DNA of 64,000 nt from Pseudomonas sp. W4I3 (lineage in GTDB: Bacteria; Pseudomonadota; Gammaproteobacteria; Pseudomonadales; Pseudomonadaceae): contig NZ_JAUSXS010000001.1 in NCBI RefSeq assembly GCF_030816195.1, positions 1,511,501 to 1,575,500 on the forward strand. The letters run 5' to 3'. The notes under the pieces were generated by a model. It was not told where the DNA came from. It searched no databases and worked only from the letters and a program-made list of their open reading frames with translations. Positions 63,416 through 64,000 of this stretch are shown one piece after another (the first letter of the stretch is position 1; every line of letters starts with the position of its first letter). A program made the position numbers and the translations under genes.

Positions 63416-64000
63416 TCAGCGCTGGTGACGGATGCGTGGGTTGGCGAAGCCGTAGAGGACATCCACGACGAAGTTCACCAGGATCACCAGGCAGGCGATC
63501 AACAGAATGCCGTTCTGCACCACCGGGTAGTCCCGCGCGCCAATGGCTTCGATCAGCCATTTGCCGATGCCGGGCCACGAGAAGATGGTTTCGGTCAGTA
63601 CCGCACCGGCCAGCAGTGTGCCGACCTGCAGGCCGACCACGGTGAGCACCGGAATCAGCGCGTTGCGCAGGCCGTGAACGAAGACCACGCGTGCCGGCGA
63701 CAGGCCCTTGGCCTTGGCGGTACGGATGTAGTCTTCACGCAATACTTCGAGCATTGAGGAACGGGTCATCCGCGCAATCACCGCCAGCGGGATGGTGCCG
63801 AGCACGATGGCCGGCAGGATCAGGTGGTGCAGGGCGTCCCAGAACGCGTCCGGCTCGTCGGCCAGCAGCGTGTCGATCAGCATGAAGCCGGTGCGCGGCT
63901 CGATGTCATAGAGCAGGTCGATACGCCCGGAAACCGGGGTCCAGCCCAGGCTCACCGAGAAGAACATGATCAGGATCAGGCCCCACCAGAAGATCGGCAT
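63416..64000 (-). CDS. dppB: dipeptide ABC transporter permease DppB, 5' end outside the window
   Basis: C-terminal 195 residues of the other permease: EAA loop (EVLREDYIRTAKAKGLSPARVV in part), and the last helices (GTLLAGAVLTETIFSWPGIG). The true start lies beyond 64000; the Met at the window edge is internal. Family members are about 336 residues. Substrate-binding genes are probably upstream, outside this window. Confidence 0.9.
   Translation of the reverse strand: MPIFWWGLILIMFFSVSLGWTPVSGRIDLLYDIEPRTGFMLIDTLLADEPDAFWDALHHLILPAIVLGTIPLAVIARMTRSSMLEVLREDYIRTAKAKGLSPARVVFVHGLRNALIPVLTVVGLQVGTLLAGAVLTETIFSWPGIGKWLIEAIGARDYPVVQNGILLIACLVILVNFVVDVLYGFANPRIRHQR

Overview
The window looks like a chromosomal core segment of a Pseudomonas of the fluorescens group. 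Evidence: GC-rich codon use, the conserved order rpsT/murJ-ribF-ileS-lspA-fkpB-ispH, a clpB-tRNA cluster, a yacG-coaE-pilD-pilC//pilA block, nadC-ampDE, the piuA/piuB//piuC-speC iron block (which I recognise from P. aeruginosa), and many intergenic REP-doublet palindromes with the TGTGGGAGGGGGCTTGC or TGTAGGAGCGAGC arms typical of P. fluorescens. No prophage, CRISPR array or plasmid function is visible.

Layout. 1-8010: ribosome, envelope and isoprenoid housekeeping genes. 8027-10889: a minor-pilin cluster (fimT/fimU-like, pilV, broken pilW, pilX, pilE). 10952-17963: thiO, bamD, rluD, pgeF and clpB, the last behind a textbook sigma-32 promoter. 18149-18721: tRNA Asn-Pro-Lys-Pro. 18847-22425: ndh, small conserved proteins, a CbiM-like membrane protein with a structured leader, yacG. 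22422-25725: coaE, pilD, pilC and divergent pilA. 25790-33887: tRNA-Thr, nadC, a DUF1631 gene, ampD-ampE, a chemoreceptor. 33834-41406: tatD, fruR and the fructose PTS operon fruB-fruK-fruA. 41493-42769: an IS481-family element. 42882-51147: Tat-exported PhoD, then the piuB/piuA//piuC-sel1 iron-uptake block. 51219-56308: ornithine-type decarboxylase and a four-gene osmoprotectant ABC transporter. 56639-59113: prfC and two small secreted proteins. 59290-60512: an IS3-family element. 60544-64000: dppF-D-C-B, with dppB cut by the window end.

Main points. (1) Six genes (pilW, the DUF1631 gene, ampD, the chemoreceptor, the IS481 transposase and phoD) are each broken by one single-base indel, mostly in a short homopolymer, and each can be repaired exactly by one base. 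This looks more like sequencing error than decay. (2) The type IV pilus loci are reduced compared with P. aeruginosa: no pilY1 between pilX and pilE, no pilR-pilS after thiO, no pilB between pilA and pilC. (3) Both insertion sequences sit inside REP-doublet repeats, with short target duplications (AGC and CGGGG), and a third repeat is nested inside another repeat of a different family. (4) Candidate undescribed regulation: a hairpin-rich leader with a 21-codon ORF ending in a GTGA overlap before the CbiM-like gene, a terminator-like hairpin in the decarboxylase leader, and a repeated 28-29-nt motif before two tiny secreted-protein genes.
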